NCBI GenBank assembly: GCA_022452145.1
Contig: JAKURY010000015.1
Location: forward strand, 1 to 54,518
Length of the DNA stretch: 54,518 nt
From: Acidimicrobiales bacterium
GTDB taxonomy: Bacteria > Actinomycetota > Acidimicrobiia > Acidimicrobiales > MedAcidi-G1
Direction of reading: 5' to 3'
The position numbers were made by a program, and so were the translations under genes. The notes below the pieces were generated by a model, which saw only the letters and a program-made list of their open reading frames with translations, made no database searches and was not told where the DNA came from. Below are positions 42,332 through 51,200 of the stretch, piece after piece (within the stretch, counting starts at the first letter, position 1; every line of letters begins with the position of its first letter).

Positions 42332-43419
42332 GGCGTCCGGTACTCGCCCGTCGCGACCAGGTGCTCCGGGGTGGCCAGCCGTTGGCCTTCGCGGTGGGCC
42401 TCGCCGTGGCCCTGGTGGTGGGGGTGTTACTGCTGATGGGCTCCGGCCACGACCCGCTGCGGGTCTACGGGCGCATGTTCGATGCCTCGCTGGGCGATCC
42501 CCGGGCCTGGTCGGTGACCCTCAACCGGGCCGTGCCCCTGGGGCTGGCGGGGCTGGCCGTGGCCGTGGCGGGGTCCATGGGGCTCTGGAACATCGGAGCC
42601 GAGGGCCAGATCATGGCCGGGGCGATCGGTGCCGCCTGGGTCGCCCGGATCGGCGCCGGATGGCCGGGACCCGTACTGGTGACGGCCATGCTGGCCGCCG
42701 CTGTGGTCGGTGGCGGCCTGCTGGCCCTCGGTCCGGCGATCGCCCGTGCCCGGATCGGCGTCAACGAGATCATCACCACGCTCATGCTCAACGAGGTGGC
42801 CATCCGCCTCGTCCAGTGGCTTATCCACGGTCGCTGGAAGGATCCCGGTTCGCACAACTTTCCGTTGGCTCCGATGCTTCCCGCCAACGGCCGCCTGCCC
42901 ACGCTCTTCGAGCGGGCACACGTGGGCGTCGTGCTTGCCGGAATCGTCATCGCCCTCTTCGGCCTGGCCGCCAGCCGTACGGCCTGGGGGTACGAGCTCA
43001 GGGTGGCAGGCTCCTCGGGGGCTACGGCCCGCTACGCCGGGATCTCCCTGAAGCGAAAGATCCTGACCGTCCTGGTGCTGTCCGGCGGCGTCGCCGGCTT
43101 CGCCGGCGGCGTGGAGTTGGCGGGAACCGCCGACCGGATCACCGAGGGCCTCTCCAACGGGTTCGGCTTCGCCGGGATCATCGTGGCCGCCCTGGCCCTC
43201 ATGCGACCGTCGGGCGTCGCCGCCGTGGCCCTGCTTTTCGGTGCAGTGCAGATAGGAGGCCAGAGCATCCAGACCATGGGGGTGTCGTCCTCGGTCTCGA
43301 CCATCCTGCAGGCCCTTATCCTCTTCGGCGCCATAGCCGCCGGGGTGCTCAGCCGCTACCGGATCGAGATGGTTGCCGGTGACACGGTAGGGGCGGCAGC
43401 CTCGGGGGACGGCTCGTGA
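42328..43419 (+). CDS. Nucleoside-type ABC importer permease 1 (YufP-like)
   Basis: 363 residues, about nine to ten hydrophobic segments. GLAGLAVAVAGSMGLWNIGAEGQIMAGAIGAAWVAR and GVNEIITTLMLNEVAIRLVQWLIHG are the BPD_transp_2 family marks of the YufP group. It forms the inner-membrane channel with the second permease. GTG 42328 overlaps the ATPase stop; the stop overlaps the next GTG (43416-43419). Confidence 0.92.
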   Translation: MRRPVLARRDQVLRGGQPLAFAVGLAVALVVGVLLLMGSGHDPLRVYGRMFDASLGDPRAWSVTLNRAVPLGLAGLAVAVAGSMGLWNIGAEGQIMAGAIGAAWVARIGAGWPGPVLVTAMLAAAVVGGGLLALGPAIARARIGVNEIITTLMLNEVAIRLVQWLIHGRWKDPGSHNFPLAPMLPANGRLPTLFERAHVGVVLAGIVIALFGLAASRTAWGYELRVAGSSGATARYAGISLKRKILTVLVLSGGVAGFAGGVELAGTADRITEGLSNGFGFAGIIVAALALMRPSGVAAVALLFGAVQIGGQSIQTMGVSSSVSTILQALILFGAIAAGVLSRYRIEMVAGDTVGAAASGDGS

Positions 43420-44348
43420 ACGAGGCGTCGCTCATCGGCCTGCTGGAGGCCACGGTGTCGTTCGGCGCCCTCCTCTACCTGGCCGCCCTGGGCGAGATGA
43501 TCACCGAGAAGGCCGGCATCCTGAACCTCGGCGTCGAGGGGATGATGGCCATTGGAGCGGTCACCGGGTTCGTGGTGGCGCTCCAGACCGGGAATCCGTG
43601 GGTGGCCCTGGTGGCCGCCATCGGCGCCGGGGCCCTCGCCGGCCTGCTCCACGGCCTGTTCACAGTCGTGCTGGGGGCCGAGCAGGTGGTCTCCGGCCTC
43701 TCCCTGACCATCCTGGGGATCGGCCTCGCCGCCTACATCGGCAAGGGTTTTGTCGGCAGGCCTGCCGGTGCCGAGCTGGTGCCGGTGGACTGGGGGCCGT
43801 TGACGGACATCCCGTGGGCCGGCCCGGTGCTGTTCCAGCAGTCGCCGCTGGTCTACATGGCCGTGCTGGCCGGCCTGGCGGCCTGGTTCGTGCTGGGTCG
43901 GACCCGTCTGGGCCTGGCGGTGCGGGCTGCCGGAGAGTCGGCTTCGACCGCCGATGCGGCCGGCCACTCGGTGGTCGGGCTGCGGCTGGGAGCCGTCGCT
44001 ACGGGCGGAGCTCTGGCCGGTGCGTCGGGTGCCTACCTGACGCTGTCCATCACACCGCAGTGGGTCGAGGGCGTCATAGCCGGTAGGGGCTGGATCGCCG
44101 TGGCCCTCGTCATCTTCGGGGCATGGCGGCCCGGCCGGGTGGCCCTGGGGGCGCTGCTGTTCGGCTTGACGCTGGCGCTCAAGACCCGCCTCCAGACCTT
44201 CGGGGTGGACTTCTCACCCATCCTGCTTTCGATGCTGCCCTACCTGTTGACCGTGGGCGTGCTGGTGGCCATCTCGATCCGGGCCCGCAACCGGCCGTCG
44301 CCGGCTCCGGCGGCCCTGGGCATTGCCTACCGGCGCGAAGAGCGTTGA
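43416..44348 (+). CDS. Nucleoside-type ABC importer permease 2 (YufQ-like)
   Basis: 310 residues. TVSFGALLYLAALGEMITEKAGILNLGVEGMMAIGAVTGF and GAEQVVSGLSLTILGIGLAAYIGKGFVG are the YufQ-type marks. It completes the four-component BMP importer. GTG 43416 overlaps the preceding stop; the gene ends at a double hairpin facing the convergent PLP-enzyme operon. Confidence 0.92.
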   Translation: MNEASLIGLLEATVSFGALLYLAALGEMITEKAGILNLGVEGMMAIGAVTGFVVALQTGNPWVALVAAIGAGALAGLLHGLFTVVLGAEQVVSGLSLTILGIGLAAYIGKGFVGRPAGAELVPVDWGPLTDIPWAGPVLFQQSPLVYMAVLAGLAAWFVLGRTRLGLAVRAAGESASTADAAGHSVVGLRLGAVATGGALAGASGAYLTLSITPQWVEGVIAGRGWIAVALVIFGAWRPGRVALGALLFGLTLALKTRLQTFGVDFSPILLSMLPYLLTVGVLVAISIRARNRPSPAPAALGIAYRREER

Positions 44349-44363
44349 CCTGAGGGGCTTGCC

Positions 44364-44412
44364 TCTCCGCACGGTCCGACAGAGCGGAGAATCATGGGCG
44401 GACGTGTCCGCC
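44364..44412. terminator. Double hairpin between importer and PLP operons
   Basis: TCTCCGC (44364-44370) pairs with GCGGAGA (44384-44390), and GGCGGA (44397-44402) with TCCGCC (44407-44412). The two hairpins sit between convergent stops at 44348 and 44422 and may each serve one direction. Confidence 0.5.
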
Positions 44413-44421
44413 GTCGGTGGG

Positions 44422-45672
44422 TCAGGACCGTTCGACGCCGGTCAGGAGGACCACGACCTCCTCGGCGGGGTCGATGCAGCCGTCCCGCCGGGCGGCCAGC
44501 AGGCCAGCCAGGCCGGCGGTGCCGGTCGGGTCGGCGGCCACGTCCGTATTGGCCCGCACCAGCCGGTGGGCCTCGACCACGTCGGCCTCGGTGGCCACCA
44601 CCGGCCCGCCCGGGGCCGACCCCAGGAGCATGTCGTGGACCAGCACCCGCCAGTCGTAGGTGACGTCGTCCAGGAGCCCGGTGGCCGCAGAGGTGGGATC
44701 CTCCCAGGGCCACATGGCGCTGCCGTCATCTTCCGTTCCATCCGGGTCGGCCAGTGCAGCCTCGCGGTCATCGGCGCCGGCCACCCGGTCGAACGCCCGG
44801 GTCAGGGGAGCGCACCCCTCGGCCTGGACGGCGACGAGTCCCGGTCGTGCCGTGGGACCGCCGAGGTCTACGGCGTCGGTCAGGGCCTGCACGGTGCTGC
44901 TGGCCAGTGCCCCGCCTCCCACCTGAACCAGGAGGCTGGTGGGCGAGCGGTCGTGGGAGGCCCACTCGGCGGCCAACTCGAAGCCCAGGGTCCGACCACC
45001 GTCGAGGGTGAGCAGGTTGTCGGTGCCCTGACAGCCGAATGGGACGGCACCGTCGGCCACCATCTCCCTGAACCGGAGGATGCAGGGGTCACCGGCCTCG
45101 CCGTCGCGTCGTCGACAGACCCGGACGTCGGCCCCGAGGTCGGCCAGACGGTCCAGCACGGCGTCGTCGGCCCAGGTCGGGACGTGGACGACCAGTGGGC
45201 GTCCGACTGCCCCGGCGATGACGGCCGCTCCCATGGCGGCGTTTCCACACGAGGCGATGGCAAGCGGGGTGGTCGACGGGACCTCGTCCACCGCCAGGTG
45301 GAGGGCCAGGCCGAAGAGGTGCCGGGCCTTGTGGCTTCCCGACACGTTGCCGGTCTCGTCCTTGGCCCATATCCCGCCCGTCTGGCCGATGGCATCGCCC
45401 AGGGCTGTCAGGTGGCGGTACGGGGTGGTGGCGAACCCATGACCGTCCACGTCGGCAACGGCGTCGTCCAGTCGACGGACCAGGTCCACGAACCGGTCGT
45501 CGGACCAGCCGGCGGCCAGGGCGGCGTGGTGGGACCAGAGCAGGGTCCGGAATGCGACGAACGGGTTTGCTCCCTCGGCCGGCCCGTCGTCGGGCCCGGG
45601 CCAGGTGGCGCCGGGCGGGCTGCCCAGCCATCCGATCCTGCGGTCGGGCCCGCCTGTCGTGGCGCCGTCCAT
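44422..45672 (-). CDS. PLP-dependent fold-type-II lyase/dehydratase
   Basis: 416 residues. Schiff-base Lys115 lies in GNVSGSHKARHLFG; the phosphate-binding loop is CGNAAMG and a VQVGGGALASS stretch follows, as in threonine synthase and serine/threonine dehydratase relatives. Substrate unknown: members act on beta-substituted or hydroxy amino acids and release ammonia. The second gene of a two-gene operon, it starts 15 bases after the 45688-47250 gene, which encodes another fold-type-II enzyme. The C-terminal 30 residues (DPTGTAGLAGLLAARRDGCIDP) match the threonine-synthase-type end. Confidence 0.82.
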   Translation of the reverse strand: MDGATTGGPDRRIGWLGSPPGATWPGPDDGPAEGANPFVAFRTLLWSHHAALAAGWSDDRFVDLVRRLDDAVADVDGHGFATTPYRHLTALGDAIGQTGGIWAKDETGNVSGSHKARHLFGLALHLAVDEVPSTTPLAIASCGNAAMGAAVIAGAVGRPLVVHVPTWADDAVLDRLADLGADVRVCRRRDGEAGDPCILRFREMVADGAVPFGCQGTDNLLTLDGGRTLGFELAAEWASHDRSPTSLLVQVGGGALASSTVQALTDAVDLGGPTARPGLVAVQAEGCAPLTRAFDRVAGADDREAALADPDGTEDDGSAMWPWEDPTSAATGLLDDVTYDWRVLVHDMLLGSAPGGPVVATEADVVEAHRLVRANTDVAADPTGTAGLAGLLAARRDGCIDPAEEVVVLLTGVERS

Positions 45673-45687
45673 GGGTCGGCCGACCGG

Positions 45688-47250
45688 TCAGTCGGCGGCC
45701 AGCACCCCGGTGCGGGCGTTGAACTCGTCGATCATGGCGTCCCAGATCGGGGCCATGGTCTGGATGTGGCGCCAGAAGTCCTGTCCCCGGCGGACCTCGA
45801 AGTCGGCGAACTCGACGCCCTGCTGCTCCACCCACGTGTAGTAGGCGAGGTTGAAGATGCGGTTCCTGCCCGTGTCGTCCAAGACCTCGACGTGGGAGGT
45901 GTCGGCGTCCAGCAGGTGTGTGGCGACCGCGGCGGTGGCCTCGGCGGGTCCGAACCCGGCGGCGTAGCGGCCGACGGTCATGGCCTCGCGTTCGCTGCCG
46001 TACATCTCGGACCCGTCCGTGGCCACCGTGACGATGGCGTCGTCGGGTCCGAGGTCCAGCTCCTTGGCCGTCTTGATCGACGCCACCACGTTGCAGATGC
46101 TGGACAGGCCGAAGTGGCAGAGGGTGTCCAGGACCGCGGTGTCCACTCCCATCGATGCCAGCTGCGCCAGCCCCTCGGCGGTGCCGAAGGCCATCCCCAG
46201 CTCATCGCATGCCGTGTCCGAGACGCCGACGACGATGTCGGTGTTGGTGACGTTGTGGATCAGGGGGATGTGCTTGTCGCCTATGCCCTGGATGTTGTGC
46301 TCGCCGAAGCCGTTGTAGAGCATCGTCGGACACTCCAGGGCCTCGACCGCTGCGATCCTGGCGCCGTGGTCGGCCTTGAGTCGTTCGCCGGCGGCAAGGG
46401 TGCCCGCCGAGCCGGAGGCGGCCACGAAGGCGGCCAGACGCAGGCCGGGGCGTAGCGCTGCGTGGTGCAGGTACAGGTGCTCCAGGGCCCGACCGGTCAC
46501 CTCGTGGTGGCCGACGTGGTTGGCGAACTCGGTGAACTGGTTGAGGATGAAGTTGACGGGATCCTTCTCCAACTCGTTGCAGGCGTCGTAGATCTCCTTG
46601 ACGTTGCTCTCCGAGCCGGTGGTACGGATCACGTCGTCGGGCTCCGCGATCCACTCCTCCAGCCACTCGAAGCGTTCTCGGCTCATGTTCTCCGGGAGCA
46701 CGGCGACGCCCCGGCAGCCCATGAGGCGCGAGATGGCGACGCCACCCCGGGCGTAGTTGCCGGTCGACGGCCAGATCGCCCGGTGCAGCGTCGGGTCGTA
46801 CTGGCCGGTGACCACCCGGGGGACCAGGCAGGAGTAGGCGGCCAGCACCTTGTGGGCTCCGATCATTGGGAACCGGTTGCCGAACGCCACGATGATCGGC
46901 GACGCCACACCGGTCAGTTCCGACGGGAGCACCACGTGCTCCGGCAGGTCGGTGAACCCACCGTGCAGGTCGTTGTACCAGTGGACCCGGAACAGGTTCC
47001 GGGCGTCGGCGGCATTGCGGTCGACGCTGGACAGGGCGGTTCGGACGCCGTCGGGGATCCTGGACGGGTCGGCCAACTGGGCGAAGGTGGGGAGCACGAT
47101 GCCCTGCTCGCGGAACCGGTCGACGCTGCGCTGGTAGCGATCTTCGTCGACCAGGTCGGTGGACAACCCGAAGCGGGAGGTGTCGAAGGTGGCGGGGTCG
47201 AAGGTGGGAGCAGCGAACGCGCCAATCCCGGCATCGCGGGGGGTGCTCAT
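45688..47250 (-). CDS. PLP-dependent fold-type-II enzyme, large
   Basis: 520 residues. Schiff-base Lys134 occurs in [15 protein letters not shown]; the phosphate-binding loop is [12 protein letters not shown] (in place of SxGNxG), and [17 protein letters not shown] and [17 protein letters not shown] follow. Length exceeds the usual 320-420 residues, with added N- and C-terminal segments. Sequence pattern is recurrent in soil and marine bacteria as a 'cysteine synthase/threonine dehydratase-like' protein, but I know no firm reaction. It is first in the operon: TAGCCT (47257-47262) lies 6 bases ahead of ATG 47250, and the 17-base element is just upstream. Confidence 0.78.
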   Translation of the reverse strand: MSTPRDAGIGAFAAPTFDPATFDTSRFGLSTDLVDEDRYQRSVDRFREQGIVLPTFAQLADPSRIPDGVRTALSSVDRNAADARNLFRVHWYNDLHGGFTDLPEHVVLPSELTGVASPIIVAFGNRFPMIGAHKVLAAYSCLVPRVVTGQYDPTLHRAIWPSTGNYARGGVAISRLMGCRGVAVLPENMSRERFEWLEEWIAEPDDVIRTTGSESNVKEIYDACNELEKDPVNFILNQFTEFANHVGHHEVTGRALEHLYLHHAALRPGLRLAAFVAASGSAGTLAAGERLKADHGARIAAVEALECPTMLYNGFGEHNIQGIGDKHIPLIHNVTNTDIVVGVSDTACDELGMAFGTAEGLAQLASMGVDTAVLDTLCHFGLSSICNVVASIKTAKELDLGPDDAIVTVATDGSEMYGSEREAMTVGRYAAGFGPAEATAAVATHLLDADTSHVEVLDDTGRNRIFNLAYYTWVEQQGVEFADFEVRRGQDFWRHIQTMAPIWDAMIDEFNARTGVLAAD

Positions 47251-47256
47251 GCCCGC

Positions 47257-47262
47257 AGGCTA
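47257..47262 (-). promoter_or_regulatory. Leaderless -10 element TAGCCT for the PLP operon
   Basis: On the minus strand TAGCCT is followed by 6 bases and ATG 47250. The 17-base operator candidate overlaps the matching -35 position. Confidence 0.5.
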
Positions 47263-47281
47263 ACCACTGGCCTGCATCCGC

Positions 47282-47298
47282 GTTGACAAAATGTTGAC
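47282..47298. promoter_or_regulatory. Shared 17-base operator candidate, copy 2
   Basis: Identical to 27191-27207: GTTGACAAAATGTTGAC. It begins 32 bases upstream of the PLP operon start codon and covers its -35 region. On the plus strand no TANNNT lies at the right distance from TTGACA, so it is unlikely to be a forward promoter. Confidence 0.7.
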
Positions 47299-47416
47299 AT
47301 GGGAGGCCTGAGGCGGACCGGGTGGGAGGTTGGTGTCGTGCGCCGGTCATGACGGGTGTCACCCGCCACGTCGGGGTGCCGCGGAATTCGGTTGCCGCGA
47401 TGCAAGGCTGTCCCCC

Positions 47417-48151
47417 GTGATTCGACGGACCCTCGGTGCCCTGTTGACGATCGGCGTGATCGGCGTGGTGGTCGTGCTCGCCGCGCGCGTGGCCGAACCG
47501 TCGGTGCGGCCGGTCCTGTACCCGGTTTCGGCGTCGCCGGCGACTACCGCTCCGGTCTCGGCTTCGTCCGATTCGAACGTCGGCTCAGCACCAGCCGCCG
47601 AGCCGGCATCCGGTGCGACGACCGTGCCAGTGGCCACGACGGTTGCACCGACTGCCACGGTGCCTGCTCCCGCCACCACGGTTCCACCTACCACGACGAC
47701 CGTGGCTCCTGTGGACGAGGTGGCCGTGCTGACAGCCTCCTATTCCTGGGGGCGGAGTTCGGAGGCCGTTGAGCTCCAGCAGGTGCTGGGGGTCGAGGCC
47801 GATGGCTGGTACGGGCCTGCGACCCGGGCGGCGCACCTGGCCGAGAACGAGGCACGTGGCCTCCCGGTCGACGCCGTGGCGACGGCGCCCACCACGACCA
47901 CGACGACGGCGCCCACCGCCACGACGACCGTGGCGACGACCACGACGACGGCGCCCGCCACCACGGTTCCGTCGACCACCACGGCCGTCCCGACGACCAC
48001 GGTGCCGCCGCCCAGCACCACTGCGGGGATGTTCGGGAACCTGGGGGCCCAGCTGATGGCCCAACTGCTGGGCCAGCCGTGCATCGCCGACGGTGACCTG
48101 AGTGACTGCGGCCCCGAGGTCGACGCCCTCGTGAGGGGGCTCGTGGGCTGA
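47417..48151 (+). CDS. Secreted or membrane-anchored Thr-rich protein with peptidoglycan-binding motif
   Basis: 244 residues from GTG 47417. An N-terminal membrane segment (RRTLGALLTIGVIGVVVVLAARV) serves as signal or anchor. Residues 35-100 and about 155-205 are Thr/Ala/Pro/Val repeats such as TTTTTTAP, typical of glycosylated wall-spanning linkers. Between them, YSWGRSSEAVELQQVLGV-x-DGWYGPATRAAHL fits the PG_binding_1 fold (GxxG..VxxLQxxLG..DGxxGPxT). The C-terminal 40 residues carry CIADGDLSDCG, perhaps a disulfide loop. A cell-envelope role is likely; the precise one is unknown. Confidence 0.75.
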   Translation: MIRRTLGALLTIGVIGVVVVLAARVAEPSVRPVLYPVSASPATTAPVSASSDSNVGSAPAAEPASGATTVPVATTVAPTATVPAPATTVPPTTTTVAPVDEVAVLTASYSWGRSSEAVELQQVLGVEADGWYGPATRAAHLAENEARGLPVDAVATAPTTTTTTAPTATTTVATTTTTAPATTVPSTTTAVPTTTVPPPSTTAGMFGNLGAQLMAQLLGQPCIADGDLSDCGPEVDALVRGLVG

Positions 48152-48183
48152 GCCTGCCTTCGGGTCCCCGACCGGAAGCAGGC
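48152..48183 (+). terminator. Hairpin after the secreted protein gene
   Basis: GCCTGC (48152-48157) pairs with GCAGGC (48178-48183), extended by TTC/GAA past one bulge. It lies directly after the stop and ends before the LexA box of dnaE2. Confidence 0.45.
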
Positions 48184-48198
48184 CGCCCCGGTTGAGGA

Positions 48199-48220
48199 TC
48201 GAACACCTGTTCGATATGGT
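48199..48220 (+). promoter_or_regulatory. LexA (SOS) box and -10 of dnaE2
   Basis: TCGAACACCTGTTCGA (48199-48214) matches TCGAAC-N4-GTTCGA and abuts the -10 TATGGT (48215-48220), which is 6 bases from ATG 48227. Bound LexA would block the promoter. Confidence 0.9.
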
Positions 48221-48226
48221 CCGGAG

Positions 48227-51200
48227 ATGGGCTGGTCCAGTTCCCGGATGCCGTGGCGTGAGCTGGAGGGCCGCCTCTCCGACCGTTCGTTCGATCCGGT
48301 GCCCCGTCCGGCACCGGCGGCCGCCGCGAGGCCCCGGCCCGTGGGGCCGTCGGCCGGCGCAGCGCCGGGAGGCCGGGTGCCCTACGCCGAGCTGCACTGC
48401 CACTCCCACTTCAGCTTCCTGGACGGGGCCTCGTCGCCAGACGAGTTGGTGGCCGAGGCCGTCCGCCTGGGGCTCACCGCCCTGGCACTCACCGACCACG
48501 ACGGCTTCTACGGGGTGGTGCGGTTCGCCGAGGCGGCCCGGGAACACGGCCTGCCGACCGTGTTCGGCAGCGAGCTGTCGCTGGACGCATCAACTGCCCG
48601 TACCGCCGTCGGTGACCCATCGGCCACCCACCTGCTGGTGCTGGCCGAGGACCCGACCGGCTATGCCCGGCTGGGCACCGCCATATCAGAGGCCCAACTG
48701 GCCGGAAGCAAGGGACACCCCCGACTCTCCCTGGATCGGCTCACCGACCTGGCCGGAGCGGATCCCCACTGGACGGTCCTCACCGGGTGCCGGAAGGGCG
48801 CCGTTCCGGCAGCCCTCCAGCGCGATGGTCCGGCGGCGGCAGGACGGGCCCTGGACGACCTGGTGGAACGGTTCGGCCGCCAACGGGTGGTGGTGGAGCT
48901 CTGGGACCACGGGTACCCGCTGGACGCCGAGCGCAACGACGCCCTGGCCCGCCTCGCCGTGGGCGCCGGCCTGGGCGTGGTGGCCACCAACAACGTCCAC
49001 TACCACCGCCCGGCCCGTCGCCGCCTGGCCACCGCCATGGCCGCGGTGCGGGCCCGCCGGTCGATGGACGAACTGGATGGCTGGCTTCCGGCCGCCGGGA
49101 CGGCCCACCTGCGCTCCGGGGTGGAGCAGGCCCGACGGTTCGCCCGATGGCCGTCGGCCGTGTCCGCAGCGGCCGAGCTGGGTGGGCGGTGTGCATTCGA
49201 CCTCCGCCTGGTGGCCCCCGGCCTGCCGCCCTACCCGTGTCCCGACGGGCTGGACGAGATGGCCCTCCTGCGTCGGCTGGCCGCCGACGGGGCCACCGAC
49301 CGCTACGGAGGGCGCACCTCCGAACGCGTCGTGGGGGCATGGGCCCAGGTCGACCGGGAGCTGGACATCATCGCCACACTCGGATTCCCCGGGTACTTCC
49401 TCGTGGTGTGGGACATCGTGGAGTTCTGCCGGCGGGAGGGGATCCTCTGCCAGGGACGGGGATCGGCGGCCAACTCGGCGGTCTGCTACGCGCTGGGCAT
49501 CACCAACGCCGACGCTGTGGGCCTGGGCCTGCTGTTCGAGCGGTTCCTCTCCCCGGAGCGGGACGGGCCGCCCGACATCGACCTGGACATCGAGAGCGGT
49601 CGCCGGGAGGAGGTCATCCAGTACGTGTATGGCCGCTACGGCCGTCGGCACACCGCCCAGGTGGCCAACGTCATCACCTACCGGGCCCGCTCGGCGGTGC
49701 GCGACGCGGCCCGGGCACTGGGGTACGACCCGGGTCAGCAGGACGCCTTTGCCAAGGGCCTGGAGCGTCGGCTGTCGCCTGACGGGTCGACGACCGACGG
49801 CGGGTCGGCCTCCGGCGGTGGAGCGGTTCCGGCCGGGATCCCGGCCGACGTGGCCACCCTGGCCGACGAGTTGTGCGACGCCCCCCGGCACCTCGGCATC
49901 CACTCCGGTGGCATGGTCATCTGCGACCGGCCGATGGCCGAGGTGTGCCCGGTGGAGTGGGGGCGCATGGCTGACCGCAGCGTCCTGCAGTGGGACAAGG
50001 AGGACTGTGCCGCGGTTGGGCTGGTCAAGTTCGATCTGCTGGGCCTGGGCATGCTCAGCGCCCTGCACCACACCCTGGACCTGGTGGCCGCCCACGAGGG
50101 AACCCAGGTCGACCTGGCACGCCTGGACCAGGACGAGGCCGTCTACGACATGATCTGCGCTGCCGACACCATCGGGGTGTTCCAGATCGAGAGCCGGGCC
50201 CAGATGGCCACCCTGCCCCGGTTGCGGCCCCGCTGCTTCCACGACCTGGTGGTCGAGATCGCCCTCATCCGGCCCGGTCCGATCCAGGGCGGATCGGTCC
50301 ACCCCTACATCCGGCGTCGTAACGGGCAGGAGGAGGTCACCTACCTCCACCCGTCGTGCGAGAACGCCCTGGCAGGGACCCTCGGCATCCCGCTGTTCCA
50401 GGAACAGCTCATGCGCCTCGCCATCGACGTCGCCGGGTTCACCGCCACTGAGGCCGACCGGCTCCGCCAGGCCATGGGCTCCAAGCGCAGCCACGCCCGC
50501 ATGGAGGCCCTCCACCAGCGGTTCCTGGACGGGGCGGGGGAGCGCGGGGTCCCGTCCGACGTCGCCGAACAGGTCTGGCAGAAGTTGGCCGCCTTCGCCG
50601 ACTACGGCTTCCCGGAGAGCCATGCCGTGTCGTTCGCCCACCTTGTGTACGCCAGTTGCTGGCTCAAGTTCCACCACCCGGCGGCGTTCTGTGCCGGCCT
50701 GCTGAATGCCCAGCCCATGGGCTTCTACTCGCCGCACACCCTGGTCCAGGACGTCCGACGCCACGGCGTGGAGGTCCGCACCCCGGACCTGAACAGGTCC
50801 GCGGCCGACGCCACCCTTGAGCCGGGGGAGCGGGGATCTGCCGTCTCGGGAGCGCCGGGGGAGCGGGGATCCGGGGGACCGGGAGTGCCGTGGCCCGCGG
50901 GCCGGGGCGGGCCGGCCATCCGGATGGGCATCGGGTCGGTCCGGAGCATCGGCGGGGACCTCGCCGACGCCATCGCCGCCGGCCGACCGTACACGTCGAT
51001 CGAGGACCTCCAGCGGCGGGTGGATCCCGGCCGTCCGGCCATGGAGGCGCTGGCCACCGCCGGGGCGTTCGCCGCCTTTGACGTGGATCGGAGGGAGGCC
51101 CTGTGGGCGGCGGGAGCGCTGGCTGCCACCGGACCCGACCGTCTCGCCGGGATGGTCACCGGGACCGAGCCCCCGCCACTGCCAGCCATGGGTGCTTCGG

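Noticed and set aside
44323-46455. A 710-residue plus-strand open frame over the PLP-enzyme genes
   Set aside because: Opposite two motif-complete PLP enzymes; Gly/Val/Asp-biased and without any recognisable domain.
47282-47298. TTGACA of the 17-base element as a -35 for the secreted-protein gene at 47417
   Set aside because: No TANNNT lies 16-18 bases downstream, and the start codon is 120 bases away.
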